A stretch of DNA of 64,000 bases from Candidatus Aminicenantota bacterium (GTDB lineage Bacteria; Acidobacteriota; Aminicenantia; Aminicenantales; Aminicenantaceae): assembly GCA_020344415.1 (NCBI GenBank), contig CP070825.1, positions 2,354,169 through 2,418,168 of the forward strand, given 5' to 3'. Both the position numbers and the translations under genes were made by a program. Positions 17,734 to 26,941 of this stretch are shown here, one piece after another (positions within the stretch are counted from its first letter, which is position 1; the number at the start of each line of letters is the position of its first letter). A model generated the notes under the pieces. The model was not told where the DNA came from and ran no database searches. It saw only the letters and a program-made list of their open reading frames with translations.

Positions 17734-18909
17734 ATGATAACTTTAATACACAAGGGTCAAGTATTTACACCTGACCCTTTAGGAAAAAAAGATATATTGA
17801 TTCTAGGAAACAGAATTGGGGCTGTAAGTGAACCCGGGCAAATAAAAATCGATGGAGTCAAAGTTCATATTGTAGACGCTTCTGAAAAAATTGTTATTCC
17901 CGGCTTCATCGACAGCCATGTCCACATATTGGGAGGCGGGGGAGAAGGAGGACCTTCCACTAGGGCTCCTGAGATTAAAGTAGAGGACATCGTATCAAGC
18001 GGAGTTACCACCGTCATTGGCTGCTTGGGAACCGATGGTGTGACACGTCACATGGAATCCCTTCTCGCCAAGGCAAGAGGGCTTGAAGAAGAAGGCATAT
18101 CGACCTATATTTTTTCTGGTTCTTATGCGATTCCTGTCGTAACCATTACTGGGAGTGTTCTCTCTGACCTCATCCTTATCGACAAGTTCATCGTAGCTGG
18201 CGAGATCGCAATCTCTGATCATCGTTCCTCTCAACCAACATTTGAAGAAATCGCCAGTCTGGCAGCCGAGTGCCGCGTGGGAGGAATGCTCGGGGGGAAA
18301 GCTGGAGCACTACATTGTCATCTTGGCGACGGATCCAGGAAACTGGGAATGCTTTTTAGGTTGATAAAAGAGACAGAAATTCCGCCTGCACAGGTTATCC
18401 CTACCCATGTTAATCGTAATCCCGCGCTTCTCGAGGAAGGGATCGATTTTACTCTCCAGGGAGGGTATATCGATTTAACAGCTGGAATTGATCCCGAACC
18501 CATTGATGATAACGTAAGAAGCATCGCTGCTGCGATCCAACTCTGCCTTGAAAAAAAGGTTCCTCTCACCCAAATCACTATCAGTTCAGACAGCAACGGG
18601 AGTATGCCTCACTTCGATAAAAATGGAAACTTTGTAGGACTCACCATCGCTACTCAAGAATCACTCCTGCGAAATTTCCGTTTTCTGATACAAAAGAAAA
18701 TCCTGAAAGCTGAAGATGCTATAAAGCTCTTTTCTACAAACGTTTCCAGCTTTTACAAGCTCAATCAAAAGGGAGAAATCAAGGGTGGAAAAGATGCAGA
18801 CTTGATTTTGCTCGATAAGGATTATAACCTAACAGACTCCTTTGCTATGGGAAGAACAATGATGACCGAAGGAAAGCTTATCGCAAAAGGAACCTTCAGT
18901 CCTGAATGA
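17734..18909 (+). CDS. iadA: Isoaspartyl dipeptidase
   Basis: 391 residues of the amidohydrolase superfamily. The first metal ligands are in FIDSHVHILGGGGEGG, followed directly by PSTRAPE, the substrate-binding STRxPE motif of beta-aspartyl dipeptidases. The C-terminal part has the TNVSSFYKLNQKGEIKGGKD segment with ADLILLD, normal for the family. GGAAGGAGG sits before the ATG. The enzyme cleaves beta-linked Asp dipeptides from damaged or cyanophycin-type proteins. It is followed 54 bases later by an antiporter gene, so peptide use and sodium transport are probably co-transcribed. Confidence 0.93.
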   Translation: MITLIHKGQVFTPDPLGKKDILILGNRIGAVSEPGQIKIDGVKVHIVDASEKIVIPGFIDSHVHILGGGGEGGPSTRAPEIKVEDIVSSGVTTVIGCLGTDGVTRHMESLLAKARGLEEEGISTYIFSGSYAIPVVTITGSVLSDLILIDKFIVAGEIAISDHRSSQPTFEEIASLAAECRVGGMLGGKAGALHCHLGDGSRKLGMLFRLIKETEIPPAQVIPTHVNRNPALLEEGIDFTLQGGYIDLTAGIDPEPIDDNVRSIAAAIQLCLEKKVPLTQITISSDSNGSMPHFDKNGNFVGLTIATQESLLRNFRFLIQKKILKAEDAIKLFSTNVSSFYKLNQKGEIKGGKDADLILLDKDYNLTDSFAMGRTMMTEGKLIAKGTFSPE

Positions 18910-18963
18910 CGCAGGATGCAAAGCGTTAAAAATACAATGACTTCAAAATAAAAAGGAAAAAAA

Positions 18964-20391
18964 ATGAAAGAAACCGCACGCGATGAGAAAACAAAACGCA
19001 AAGAACCTGGCCTTGTCATAGCCCTGATCCCCCTGATCGTTATGCTCCTTCTTTTTGCAATAGGCTATGGCGTATACGGAATCAGGGCTCCGGCTCTCCT
19101 CGTTACCGCCGCCTTCCTCACAGGGTGTATAGGGTTATTTCTGCGTTTCAAATGGCAAGAGATGCAAGAGGGAATCATTGAAAGCATCCACAAGGCCATG
19201 CCAGCCATCCTCATCATGCTCTGTGTCGGGATTCTCATCGGCTCATGGATTGCATCTGGAACAATTCCCATGATAATTTTTTACGGCTTAAAGCTCATAT
19301 CCCCAAAGTATTTTCTGGTGACTGCCTGTTTTGTCTGCTCGGTTACTTCTTTAGCGACCGGAACATCATGGGGAACTATCGGGACCCTGGGAGTCGCTTT
19401 TATCGGCATTGCCATGGGGCTCGGAATTCCTCTTGGTCCGGCAGCTGGAGCAATCGTTGCCGGAGCTTACTTTGGCGACAAAATGTCTCCTTTTTCAGAT
19501 GTTGCCAATCTGGCACCTGTCACTGCGGGTTCCAATCTTTTTGACCACATCAAGCACATGCTCTGGTCTGCGACTCCCGCGTGGCTCTTAGGTCTGTTGA
19601 TTTACTTCATAGTCGGACTCAGATACGGGGGAGGAAAAGTCGAAGACGATACCATGATTATTATCACTCAAACAATAAAGAAAAACTTCAACTTTAATAT
19701 TCTTCTCCTCCTTCCGATGGTCATCGTTTTTTACTTTGCGTTCACAAAAAAACCCACCATCCCGGGTATGCTTCTCTCCTCTTTTATTGCAGGGATTTTA
19801 GCCATCATTTTCCAGAAGGCCTCAATCCCTGAGGTGGCAACGGCTATGAATACAGGCTACGTGGCCAATACAGGTGTGGAAGAGGTAGACAAATTAATCT
19901 CTCAGGGTGGGATGATGAGCATGATGGAAGTTCAGCTTGTGGCTTTTACTGCCTTTAGCTTCGGCGGAATTATGCAAAGAACGGGTCTTCTCTCTGTCAT
20001 TCTTGGCCGAGTGATGAGATTTACCAACAAGGTATGGAGCTTAGTGCTGACTACCATCGCATCTTCAATCATTACAGCCTTGGCCACAGGAAGCTCCTAC
20101 CTCTCTATGATTCTTCCCGGAGACCTCTTTTCTCCTATTTATAAGAAAAGAGGACTGGCCGCAAAAAACTTATCCCGGATTATCGAAGAAAGTGGCGCCA
20201 TCATGGTTCCCCTTATTCCTTGGAGTATGGCTGGTGTTTTCATCACCGGGACCATCGGGGTTCCGACCCTCTCTTATCTTCCATGGGCCATAATGAACTA
20301 TGCCTCCGTTGCAATATTAGCACTTTATGGTTTCACTAAATTCACAATGGCACCTAAGATTAGAGAAGATGAGACACAGATAGGAAGCTAA
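18964..20391 (+). CDS. nhaC: NhaC-family sodium/proton antiporter
   Basis: 475 residues, about eleven hydrophobic segments. Family motifs are GTSWGTIGTLGVAFIGIA followed by AGAIVAGAYFGDKMSPFSD in the first half and ATGSSYLSMILPGDLFSP with ESGAIMVPLIPWSMAG in the second, the inverted-repeat halves of NhaC. Such proteins exchange sodium (and some malate/lactate) for protons. Directly downstream of iadA on the same strand. Confidence 0.9.
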   Translation: MKETARDEKTKRKEPGLVIALIPLIVMLLLFAIGYGVYGIRAPALLVTAAFLTGCIGLFLRFKWQEMQEGIIESIHKAMPAILIMLCVGILIGSWIASGTIPMIIFYGLKLISPKYFLVTACFVCSVTSLATGTSWGTIGTLGVAFIGIAMGLGIPLGPAAGAIVAGAYFGDKMSPFSDVANLAPVTAGSNLFDHIKHMLWSATPAWLLGLLIYFIVGLRYGGGKVEDDTMIIITQTIKKNFNFNILLLLPMVIVFYFAFTKKPTIPGMLLSSFIAGILAIIFQKASIPEVATAMNTGYVANTGVEEVDKLISQGGMMSMMEVQLVAFTAFSFGGIMQRTGLLSVILGRVMRFTNKVWSLVLTTIASSIITALATGSSYLSMILPGDLFSPIYKKRGLAAKNLSRIIEESGAIMVPLIPWSMAGVFITGTIGVPTLSYLPWAIMNYASVAILALYGFTKFTMAPKIREDETQIGS

Positions 20392-20407
20392 TTAGGGAGA
20401 CGTTCCT

Positions 20408-20683
20408 CTATTTTTTGTCCATTTCAGAGAGGGCTTTTTTAAATTTATCCTCAGCCTCTTCCGATCTTTTCTTTTCCAACTCAGCAGTGGCTTCAAACCT
20501 TCTATCAGCCTCCTTTTTCTTCTTTTTTTCTTTTAAAAGAAGCTCCTCCAAAGATTTTCTTTTTTTCCCTGCCTTTTCTTCAAACTGAATAATTTCCTCA
20601 GTCACAGGATCGATCCAGAGGAGGGATTTGCAAATAGGACAGAGGACCTGAAAGACCTGTTTGTTTTCTTTCGTTTTTTGCAT
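20408..20683 (-). CDS. Small CPxC protein with coiled-coil tail
   Basis: 91 residues. An N-terminal half zinc ribbon, VLCPICKSLLWID, is followed by an acidic strand and then a long lysine/glutamate-rich helix likely to form a coiled coil. Only one Cys pair is present, so zinc binding would need a dimer or partner. Function unknown; I recall similar small proteins in uncultured bacteria but cannot name a family. Confidence 0.6.
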   Translation of the reverse strand: MQKTKENKQVFQVLCPICKSLLWIDPVTEEIIQFEEKAGKKRKSLEELLLKEKKKKKEADRRFEATAELEKKRSEEAEDKFKKALSEMDKK

Positions 20684-20770
20684 TTCAGGGAAAATTTAAC
20701 AAAAAAGTAAAACTAAGACAAGCTATCAAAATCATCTTTCTTTCTGAAATGAAGGATAATTCAATCCTGC

Positions 20771-20963
20771 AATAAGGATATTTGGGAACGGATGAAGCGA
20801 CCTTTGAAGATTTAGCCTTCCTGAGTTGCTCTTTGAGGGAATCCGGCGAGCCGGACACCGAGTAGGTCTGAGCGTAGCGAGATACGCAGGTGCCGAAAAG
20901 AGCAATGAAGGAATGGCGTGAAAAATCTGAACGGGAGCGCAGACGTTCCCAAATATCCTTATT
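20771..20963 (+). repeat. Structured repeat family, copy D (reference copy)
   Basis: Outer arms AATAAGGATATTTGGGAACG and CGTTCCCAAATATCCTTATT are a perfect 20-bp inverted repeat. Nested inside: AGATTT/AAATCT, the ten-base helix GTTGCTCTTT/AAAGAGCAAT, hairpin TCCGGCGAGCCGGA, and CACC/GGTG closing GCGTA/TACGC. The element lies between two minus-strand genes (20684-20993) and contains no gene. Confidence 0.9.
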
Positions 20964-20993
20964 AGATCTTCGCGGAAAAAAAGGATTATTATT

Positions 20994-22085
20994 CTATCCT
21001 CCTTTGGGAACATCTATATTGAGCTTTTTTATCAATTTGAAAAGACCTTGTCTGCTAATGCCTATTTTTTCTGCAGTCATTGCTCTATTATAATTCCATC
21101 GAGCCATCGCCTGGTTCAAGAATCGTCTTTCAAACTCAGCTCTAGCCCGAAAAAAGTCATAGGAAGACTTTGAGTATCGCGTTCTCTTCGGATTAATCCT
21201 TGAAGAGAGAGATTCCTCTTTAATAAGACTATTCTCTCCCGAAAGAATCAAACATCTCTGGATTTCATTCTGAAGTTCTCTTACGTTTCCAGGCCATGGA
21301 TAGTCTAACAATAACTCCACCGCTTGAGGAGAAAAAAGCGCCTGTTCTCGCTTCATCTCGACACAGTATTTCTTGATATAATAATTCAAAAGATGAAAAA
21401 TATCTTCCTTCCTCTCTCTAAGAGGAGGGAGCTCCACTGATATAATCTTTAGGCGATAATATAAATCCTCACGAAAATTTCCTCTCTCAATTTCCTTTTC
21501 AAGATTCTTGTTTGTCGCACTCATGAACCTAACGTCTACAGAGCGGGTCCGATTCTCCCCGACCCTCCTAATTTCTTTTTCTTGAAGAAGGCGAAGAAGT
21601 TTTGCCTGAAGATGAGGAACCAGATCCCCTATTTCATCCAAAAAGAATGTCCCGCCATTCGCCTCCTCAATGATTCCTGGTTTATTTCGGATAGCTCCTG
21701 TGAAAGCCCCCCTTACATGCCCGAATAATTCGCTTTCTAGAAGAAGGTCAGGAATAGCTCCACAATTTATAGCGACAAATTCTCCCTTCCCCCTTGCTCC
21801 CTTCTCATGGATAGTTCTGGCTATAAGTTCCTTGCCAGTCCCACTTTCTCCTATGATAAAAACTGGGGCATCGCTGTCTTTGACTTTATCGATTAGAGCT
21901 CGGATATGGAATAGCGCTTTGCTCGTGCCCACAATGTTCGAATCATCGTCTCCTCGGAGATAAATATTTCGAAACATACTTTCAACCTCTTGCTTTCTCG
22001 AAAGCCAGGAACTTTCTTTCGAACCTAATCCCACAGGCAAATTTTCTTTTCTGAGATAACGATTTCTTTCTAGGATTTTTCTCAT
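20994..22085 (-). CDS. Sigma-54-dependent transcriptional activator without receiver domain
   Basis: 363 residues. The AAA+ domain has Walker A GESGTGKE (residues 79-86) and the sigma-54 contact loop GAFTGA (126-131), plus the usual FLDEIGDL Walker B. The C-terminus is a Fis-type helix-turn-helix (NRAMTAEKIGISRQGLFKLI). Only about 50 residues precede the AAA+ domain, so no response-regulator or GAF domain is present. Activity must be controlled by a separate protein or by expression. It follows the TPR gene on the minus strand with a 115-base gap. Confidence 0.9.
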   Translation of the reverse strand: MRKILERNRYLRKENLPVGLGSKESSWLSRKQEVESMFRNIYLRGDDDSNIVGTSKALFHIRALIDKVKDSDAPVFIIGESGTGKELIARTIHEKGARGKGEFVAINCGAIPDLLLESELFGHVRGAFTGAIRNKPGIIEEANGGTFFLDEIGDLVPHLQAKLLRLLQEKEIRRVGENRTRSVDVRFMSATNKNLEKEIERGNFREDLYYRLKIISVELPPLRERKEDIFHLLNYYIKKYCVEMKREQALFSPQAVELLLDYPWPGNVRELQNEIQRCLILSGENSLIKEESLSSRINPKRTRYSKSSYDFFRARAEFERRFLNQAMARWNYNRAMTAEKIGISRQGLFKLIKKLNIDVPKGG

Positions 22086-22200
22086 AATAAACAGAGACGA
22101 TTCTATTTTTTTCTGATTACCCTGGATTATTCAGAGGATGCGGCAATTCATATGAATTGTCGATGTCAAAAGAAAGAGTGATAATCTGGAGAATATTCCC

Positions 22201-25119
22201 TTAGGATTTATTTAGTTTCTCTATTTTTTTAGCTACGTCTCTGTACTCGGCATTCCAGTTTTTAATTTCACCGTAAATACTAAGAGCCTTTTTCGTCTCT
22301 CTCAAATCCCCGTAAAGTGAAGCCAATTCATATTTCAGGTCGAACGATTGACTTGAGTCCTTGTCTGATAGCTTCAAAGCCTTTTCGATCCATTTCACGG
22401 CTTCTTGAAAATCCTTCTTCTTTCTAAAGCAGTGGCTAAGAACACTGTAGCATTCCACTGCTCTCTTTTCATCCTGAGAAGCTAATTTTAATTCCTGAAT
22501 TGCCTCATCTATCAATCCTTGCTCCAGAAAAGCAATGCCTAAATTAAAGTGGCTTTCATAATCTTCTTTGTCTACTTCCTCCTCCAAAGCTTCCGTGAAT
22601 TCAGCAACAATATCAGCCAGTTCTTTCTCAAAAACCGTGGTCTTGCCTGCTAACTGACTATTGGTTACAGTTTTTATTACATCTAACTCCCCATCAATTT
22701 TTTCTACTAAATCATAATACTCTTTTTCTCTTTTTTCTTTGGGAACAACAGGAGTTATATCCGTATCTGCAAAGACTTCAGCAGAAGTGATCCTTTCTTC
22801 CCCCTCTTTTTCTGGGATATGTGGCATTTTTTCCCGAACTTTTTTTTCTATTAACTCTGTCTCTTTCTCAGAGACTTTTTCAACTCTCTTATGAATTTCT
22901 TCATCTTTAACTCGTGCAGCCACTCCCTCAAGAGCAGCAAGCTTCTCTTCTATCCTAGGCTCATCAGGATATTCTATCCTTAAATTCTCAAGAATTCGTT
23001 TAGCGCTCTTTGCCAATCCTTGTTCTTTATACAGATCGGCTTGTGCCAAGTCCGCTTCTAAACCCTCTTCCGCTTCCCCTCTAACTTTTGAAGGCTCCTC
23101 CCTTTTTTCCTCTCTTTTCAGTTCCCTTTTCTTCTCTTTGTCTTTGAGAATTTTTTCCGCCTTAGCTTGAGGCGCGATTCCTTTAAGAACCTCAAGCTTC
23201 TCTTCTATCCGGGGTTCATCAGGGTATTCTATCCTCAAATTCGCAAGAACTCTTTTAGCGCTTTTTACCATTCCCTCTTCTATATACGAATCGACCTGGG
23301 CCAGGTCCGCATCTAAGCCTTCTTCCGCTTCCCCTTTAACTTTTGAAGGCTCCTCCCTTTTTTCTTCTTCAATCGGCTTCTCTTCCTTCTCCTCCGCTTT
23401 GGGAACCTCTTCTTTAACCTGAGGTTTGTCCTCCTCAAGAGCCGCAAGCTTTTCATCTATCCTAGGCTCATCAGGATATTCTATTCTCAAATTCTCAAGA
23501 ATTCTTTTTGCACTTTTCACTAATCCCTGATCTAAATATGAATCAACCTGAGCTAAATTCTTCTCTATTGCATCTTTGGCCTCATCTATAATCTCTAAAG
23601 GCTCCTCTTTTGTTTCCTCCTCGATTGGCTTTTCCTCTTCCTCTTTGACGAGTTCCTCCACTTCAATTGGAATCTCCTGTTCTTCTTCTATTTCGATCGC
23701 TTCTTCCTTCTCTTTTTCTATCTCAACTGCCTCAACCTTTTCTTCTTCCCCAACCAGCTCCTCTGCCCTCTCCTCTTCTTCTTCCTCTTCAATGGCTTCC
23801 ACCTTCTCTTCCTCCGATTCGATTGCCTTTTCTTTCGCTTCTTCTATTTCGATTGGTTTTTCTTCCTCTTCTTCTATCTCAACGGTTTCAACTCTTTCCT
23901 CTTCTTCAACAGGCTTCTCTTCCTCCCCCTCCTCAGGAAACCCAAGTTCTTTTCCCAGAAGGGTGTACTCGTTTTTAATTTCCTGATCCTCGGGGCAAAG
24001 GTTAACAAGCTCACTTAAGACAGCAAGTGCTTCTTTTTTCAAGTCTCTCTTCTGGTATTCTTCTAAAACGACCCTGCGAGCAACCTCCAGGTTCTTTTTT
24101 TGATTAATCGATTTAAAAACAGAAGCTAATTTCTCAAGGGTCGAGAGATGGACTTTCTTCGACTTTAGAATCAGCCCAAGAAGACCGATGGCTTTTTCCG
24201 CTTTTTGTTTTTTTACCAAAGAATCAACCAGAGGTTCATATATATCAAAGGCCTCATCGAGCCTTTCTTGCTGAATATAAACTCGCCCCAGTTTGATCCG
24301 GGCATCTACATCCTTTGCTCGTAAAGTAACTATCTTAGAATATATTTCCTCCGCCTTTTTAAAGTCTTTTTCCTCAAAGTATAACTGGCCGAGTAGATTC
24401 AGGGCCTCCACGTTCTCTTTATCTTTTTCGAGAATTTTATTTATAAGACCTAGCGCTTCTTTACTCTTATTCCCTTTCTGGAGGAGACTAATGAGATTGG
24501 CTGTGGTTCTTGAATGATCTTCTTTCAGGTCTTTTGCAAGGTCTAGAATTTCTTCGGCCTCTTTCAGTGCATTATTCTGTATCTTGATTTCGGCTACTTT
24601 GTTGAATTCTTCAACTGCCTGATCGAATAATTTCTCTTCCTTAAAAAGTTGGGCCAAAGTTAACCTGGATTGAATATCATTCTCGTCTAATTTTAGAAGC
24701 TTTTCGTACATACGGATGGCTTCTTTTATTTTATTACTTTCTTTTAAAATTCCGGCTATTTTCTGATATTCCCTCTTTGCTTCAGAGGTAAATCCTTGAC
24801 TATGATACAAATCAGCCAATTTCATTCCTATCTTGAAGTCGTCTGGATTTAATTTATTTATTTTTTTGTAAACAGCTATTGATTGGGAATACAAGCCCCT
24901 CTCTTCGTAATGGCCAGCGATTTTCAGGAATTCCTCAATTGCCTTCTCCCTCTGATTCGACCTCACATACAGGTCACCAATCGTACTCCTGACATTTATG
25001 TCCAGAGAATTTTCTGTCAGTAACTTTTGGTATTCAGTGATAGCCTCATGAAACTTCCCTTTTTTTGCATACTTCTGGGCGATTTTTGCGATTTTGCTTC
25101 TTTCTTTCTCAGATGCCAT
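22201..25119 (-). CDS. Large TPR-repeat protein with acidic linker and triplicated module
   Basis: 972 residues. The first 390 or so are TPR repeats (for example EAITEYQKLLTENSLDINV, AIRMYEKLLKLDENDIQSR). Residues about 393-515 are almost only Glu, Lys, Ile and Val. Then a module of about 43 residues (DLAQVDSYxxxGxxKSAKRxL...EYPDEPRIxEKLxxLE) recurs three times near 520-563, 603-646 and 686-730, separated by charged spacers. The C-terminus has more TPRs. No signal peptide. Such proteins are scaffolds; the partner is unknown. It overlaps rnhB by 11 bases. Confidence 0.85.
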   Translation of the reverse strand: MASEKERSKIAKIAQKYAKKGKFHEAITEYQKLLTENSLDINVRSTIGDLYVRSNQREKAIEEFLKIAGHYEERGLYSQSIAVYKKINKLNPDDFKIGMKLADLYHSQGFTSEAKREYQKIAGILKESNKIKEAIRMYEKLLKLDENDIQSRLTLAQLFKEEKLFDQAVEEFNKVAEIKIQNNALKEAEEILDLAKDLKEDHSRTTANLISLLQKGNKSKEALGLINKILEKDKENVEALNLLGQLYFEEKDFKKAEEIYSKIVTLRAKDVDARIKLGRVYIQQERLDEAFDIYEPLVDSLVKKQKAEKAIGLLGLILKSKKVHLSTLEKLASVFKSINQKKNLEVARRVVLEEYQKRDLKKEALAVLSELVNLCPEDQEIKNEYTLLGKELGFPEEGEEEKPVEEEERVETVEIEEEEEKPIEIEEAKEKAIESEEEKVEAIEEEEEEERAEELVGEEEKVEAVEIEKEKEEAIEIEEEQEIPIEVEELVKEEEEKPIEEETKEEPLEIIDEAKDAIEKNLAQVDSYLDQGLVKSAKRILENLRIEYPDEPRIDEKLAALEEDKPQVKEEVPKAEEKEEKPIEEEKREEPSKVKGEAEEGLDADLAQVDSYIEEGMVKSAKRVLANLRIEYPDEPRIEEKLEVLKGIAPQAKAEKILKDKEKKRELKREEKREEPSKVRGEAEEGLEADLAQADLYKEQGLAKSAKRILENLRIEYPDEPRIEEKLAALEGVAARVKDEEIHKRVEKVSEKETELIEKKVREKMPHIPEKEGEERITSAEVFADTDITPVVPKEKREKEYYDLVEKIDGELDVIKTVTNSQLAGKTTVFEKELADIVAEFTEALEEEVDKEDYESHFNLGIAFLEQGLIDEAIQELKLASQDEKRAVECYSVLSHCFRKKKDFQEAVKWIEKALKLSDKDSSQSFDLKYELASLYGDLRETKKALSIYGEIKNWNAEYRDVAKKIEKLNKS

Positions 25120-25738
25120 TTCTCTCTCTTCCGAGATTAAAGGTTTGTCTATGCAAGTAAGTTGCTCCCGTTTCTTTTAAGGCTCTATAATGCTCTCTCG
25201 TCCCATAACCTTTATTTTTCGAGAGGGAATAACCTTCATAGATTCTGTCCAGCCGAATAATCATTTCATCTCTCAAGACTTTAGCCACTACCGAGGCAGC
25301 TGCAATCGAAATGCTCTTCTTATCTCCTTGAGAGATACCTAACTGTGGATAATTTACATCATTTAAGCTAAATCCGTCAACTAGGATGAAGTCAGGAGTT
25401 ATGGGCATATTTTCCACTGCCTTTTTCATTGCACTCATTGAGGCCCAGTATATATTCTTCTGATCGATCTCGAAATTCGATGCCAGTCCAACACCCACAG
25501 AAGTTGCATATCTGATGATAGCCCTCGCTACTTTCTTTCTCTTTGTGGGAGAAATCGCCTTGGAATCATCAATTTCTTTCGCCCACCCAGGCAGATTTCT
25601 TCTCATGATAGCAGATGGAAGAATAACAGCTGCCGCCACAACCGGACCGAAAAGAGCTCCTCTTCCTGCCTCATCAACGCCAGCAATGGCTTTAAATCCG
25701 TTTCGTATTATTTTCTTTTCAATTTGAAAGTTGACCAC
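25109..25738 (-). CDS. rnhB: Ribonuclease HII
   Basis: 209 residues. The acidic site begins with VDEAGRGALFGPV (Asp22, Glu23) and continues with ILVDGF and SIAAASVVAKVLRD, all family signatures. The enzyme removes RNA, including single ribonucleotides, from DNA. It follows rplS, the position found in many genomes, after 121 bases. Confidence 0.95.
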   Translation of the reverse strand: MVNFQIEKKIIRNGFKAIAGVDEAGRGALFGPVVAAAVILPSAIMRRNLPGWAKEIDDSKAISPTKRKKVARAIIRYATSVGVGLASNFEIDQKNIYWASMSAMKKAVENMPITPDFILVDGFSLNDVNYPQLGISQGDKKSISIAAASVVAKVLRDEMIIRLDRIYEGYSLSKNKGYGTREHYRALKETGATYLHRQTFNLGRERNGI

Positions 25739-25859
25739 AATCCACTCTTTTTATGGGATAAAGCCAATCAAGATTCCCACCTTCTTCTACTCAACATGCA
25801 GAAGGGCTAGTTCGATATTCAAGAAAACATTGAATTTTTAAAATATTATTAAAGCCCTT

Positions 25860-26201
25860 CTACCTTTCTTCTTTAAGCCTGGCCGCTTTACCTTTAAGGC
25901 CTCTAAGGTAATACAGTTTGGCTCTTTTGACTTTTCCTCTCCTTACAACCTCAATTTTTTTAATCATCTTAGAATGAAGAGGAAATATTCTCTCTACCCC
26001 TATACCAAAAGAAACCTTTCGAACAGTAAAGGTAGCTGCCGCATTAGAACCTTTCTTAACGATCACATCCCCTTTAAAAATTTGAACTCTCTCTTTTTCT
26101 CCTTCTCTGATTATAACATGAACCTTAACTGTATCCCCGACCTTAAAAGCATCTATATTGTCTTTTTTGTGATTTGCTTCTACTAAATCAATTAAGTTCA
26201 T
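25860..26201 (-). CDS. rplS: 50S ribosomal protein L19
   Basis: 113 residues. [20 protein letters not shown] followed by VQIFKGDVI and the C-terminal [20 protein letters not shown] are diagnostic of bL19. It overlaps the end of trmD by four bases (ATGA), the normal order trmD-rplS. Confidence 0.97.
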   Translation of the reverse strand: MNLIDLVEANHKKDNIDAFKVGDTVKVHVIIREGEKERVQIFKGDVIVKKGSNAAATFTVRKVSFGIGVERIFPLHSKMIKKIEVVRRGKVKRAKLYYLRGLKGKAARLKEER

Positions 26202-26941
26202 CGTTCTTGCCTTTCTTTCGAGTCCTTAGATCCTCGAGTATATTTTTTATCCTCAGAAGAGAATTTTCTATTCTTTAGAAGGTCAGGTCTTAGACGCGAC
26301 GTCTTCTCTAAAGATTTTTTTTGTCGCCAAGAATCGATTTTTCTATGGTCTCCTGATAAAAGCACATCGGGAACCTTCATTCCCTTGAAATCGCGGGGCC
26401 GAGTATAATGAGGAAAATCCAGCAATCCATCGTAAAATGAATCATGTCTGACTGATTCAGCTTTTCCAACAACATGAGGTATAAATCTCGAAACAGCATC
26501 GACAATAACAACAGCAGCAGGCTCGGCTCCAGTCAAAACATAATCCCCGATGGAAATCTCGTCTGTTACTAAATACTGAATCACTCGCTCATCCACTCCT
26601 TCATACCGACCGCAAATAAGAATAATCTGACTATATTGGGCTAAGTCCTCTGCCAAGCGGAAATCAAGTTTCCGTCCTTGAGGAGAAAGCATTTATACTT
26701 GGGTTTCCTTTTCGTGCTTAATCTTCTCAACAGCAGAAAAAATCGGCTCTGGCTTCAGCACCATTCCTTGACCGCCCCCGAACGGCCGGTCATCAACCTG
26801 CTTGTGCTTGCCAGGAGCAAAGTCTCTCAAGTCATGAACATTAACCTCAACTATGCCTTTATCCAGTGCTTTCTTTAATACTCCAGCTCGAAAAGCGCTC
26901 TGGAACATTTCAGGGAAGATTGTGATTATATCAAATCTCAT
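26198..26941 (-). CDS. trmD: tRNA (guanine-37-N1)-methyltransferase, split by an in-frame TAA
   Basis: Joined product would be 247 residues, normal for TrmD, which makes m1G37 in tRNAs reading CNN codons and prevents +1 slippage. Residues 1-82 have FPEMF and [17 protein letters not shown]; the rest has [33 protein letters not shown] and [11 protein letters not shown]. Codon 83 is TAA (26693-26695), in the same frame and with nothing else lost, at the position where TrmD usually has Ile or Tyr before LSPQG. An ATG follows at once (TAAATG), with AAAAGGAAA about 13 bases upstream, so two polypeptides by re-initiation are possible. Alternatives are a base-call error or a fresh nonsense mutation. 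Confidence 0.85.

Noticed and set aside
23576..23986. 136-residue Ser-rich open frame on the plus strand
   Set aside because: Antisense of the Glu/Lys tract of the TPR gene; composition is explained by that repeat.
22201..25119. CRISPR-like repetition in the TPR gene region
   Set aside because: Periodic similarity is at protein level with long divergent spacers; no direct DNA repeats of CRISPR type anywhere in the window.
26693..26695. Genome-wide reassignment of TAA as a sense codon
   Set aside because: Many genes here, such as accC and rpsA neighbours, end at TAA at the normal family length; only trmD has an internal TAA.
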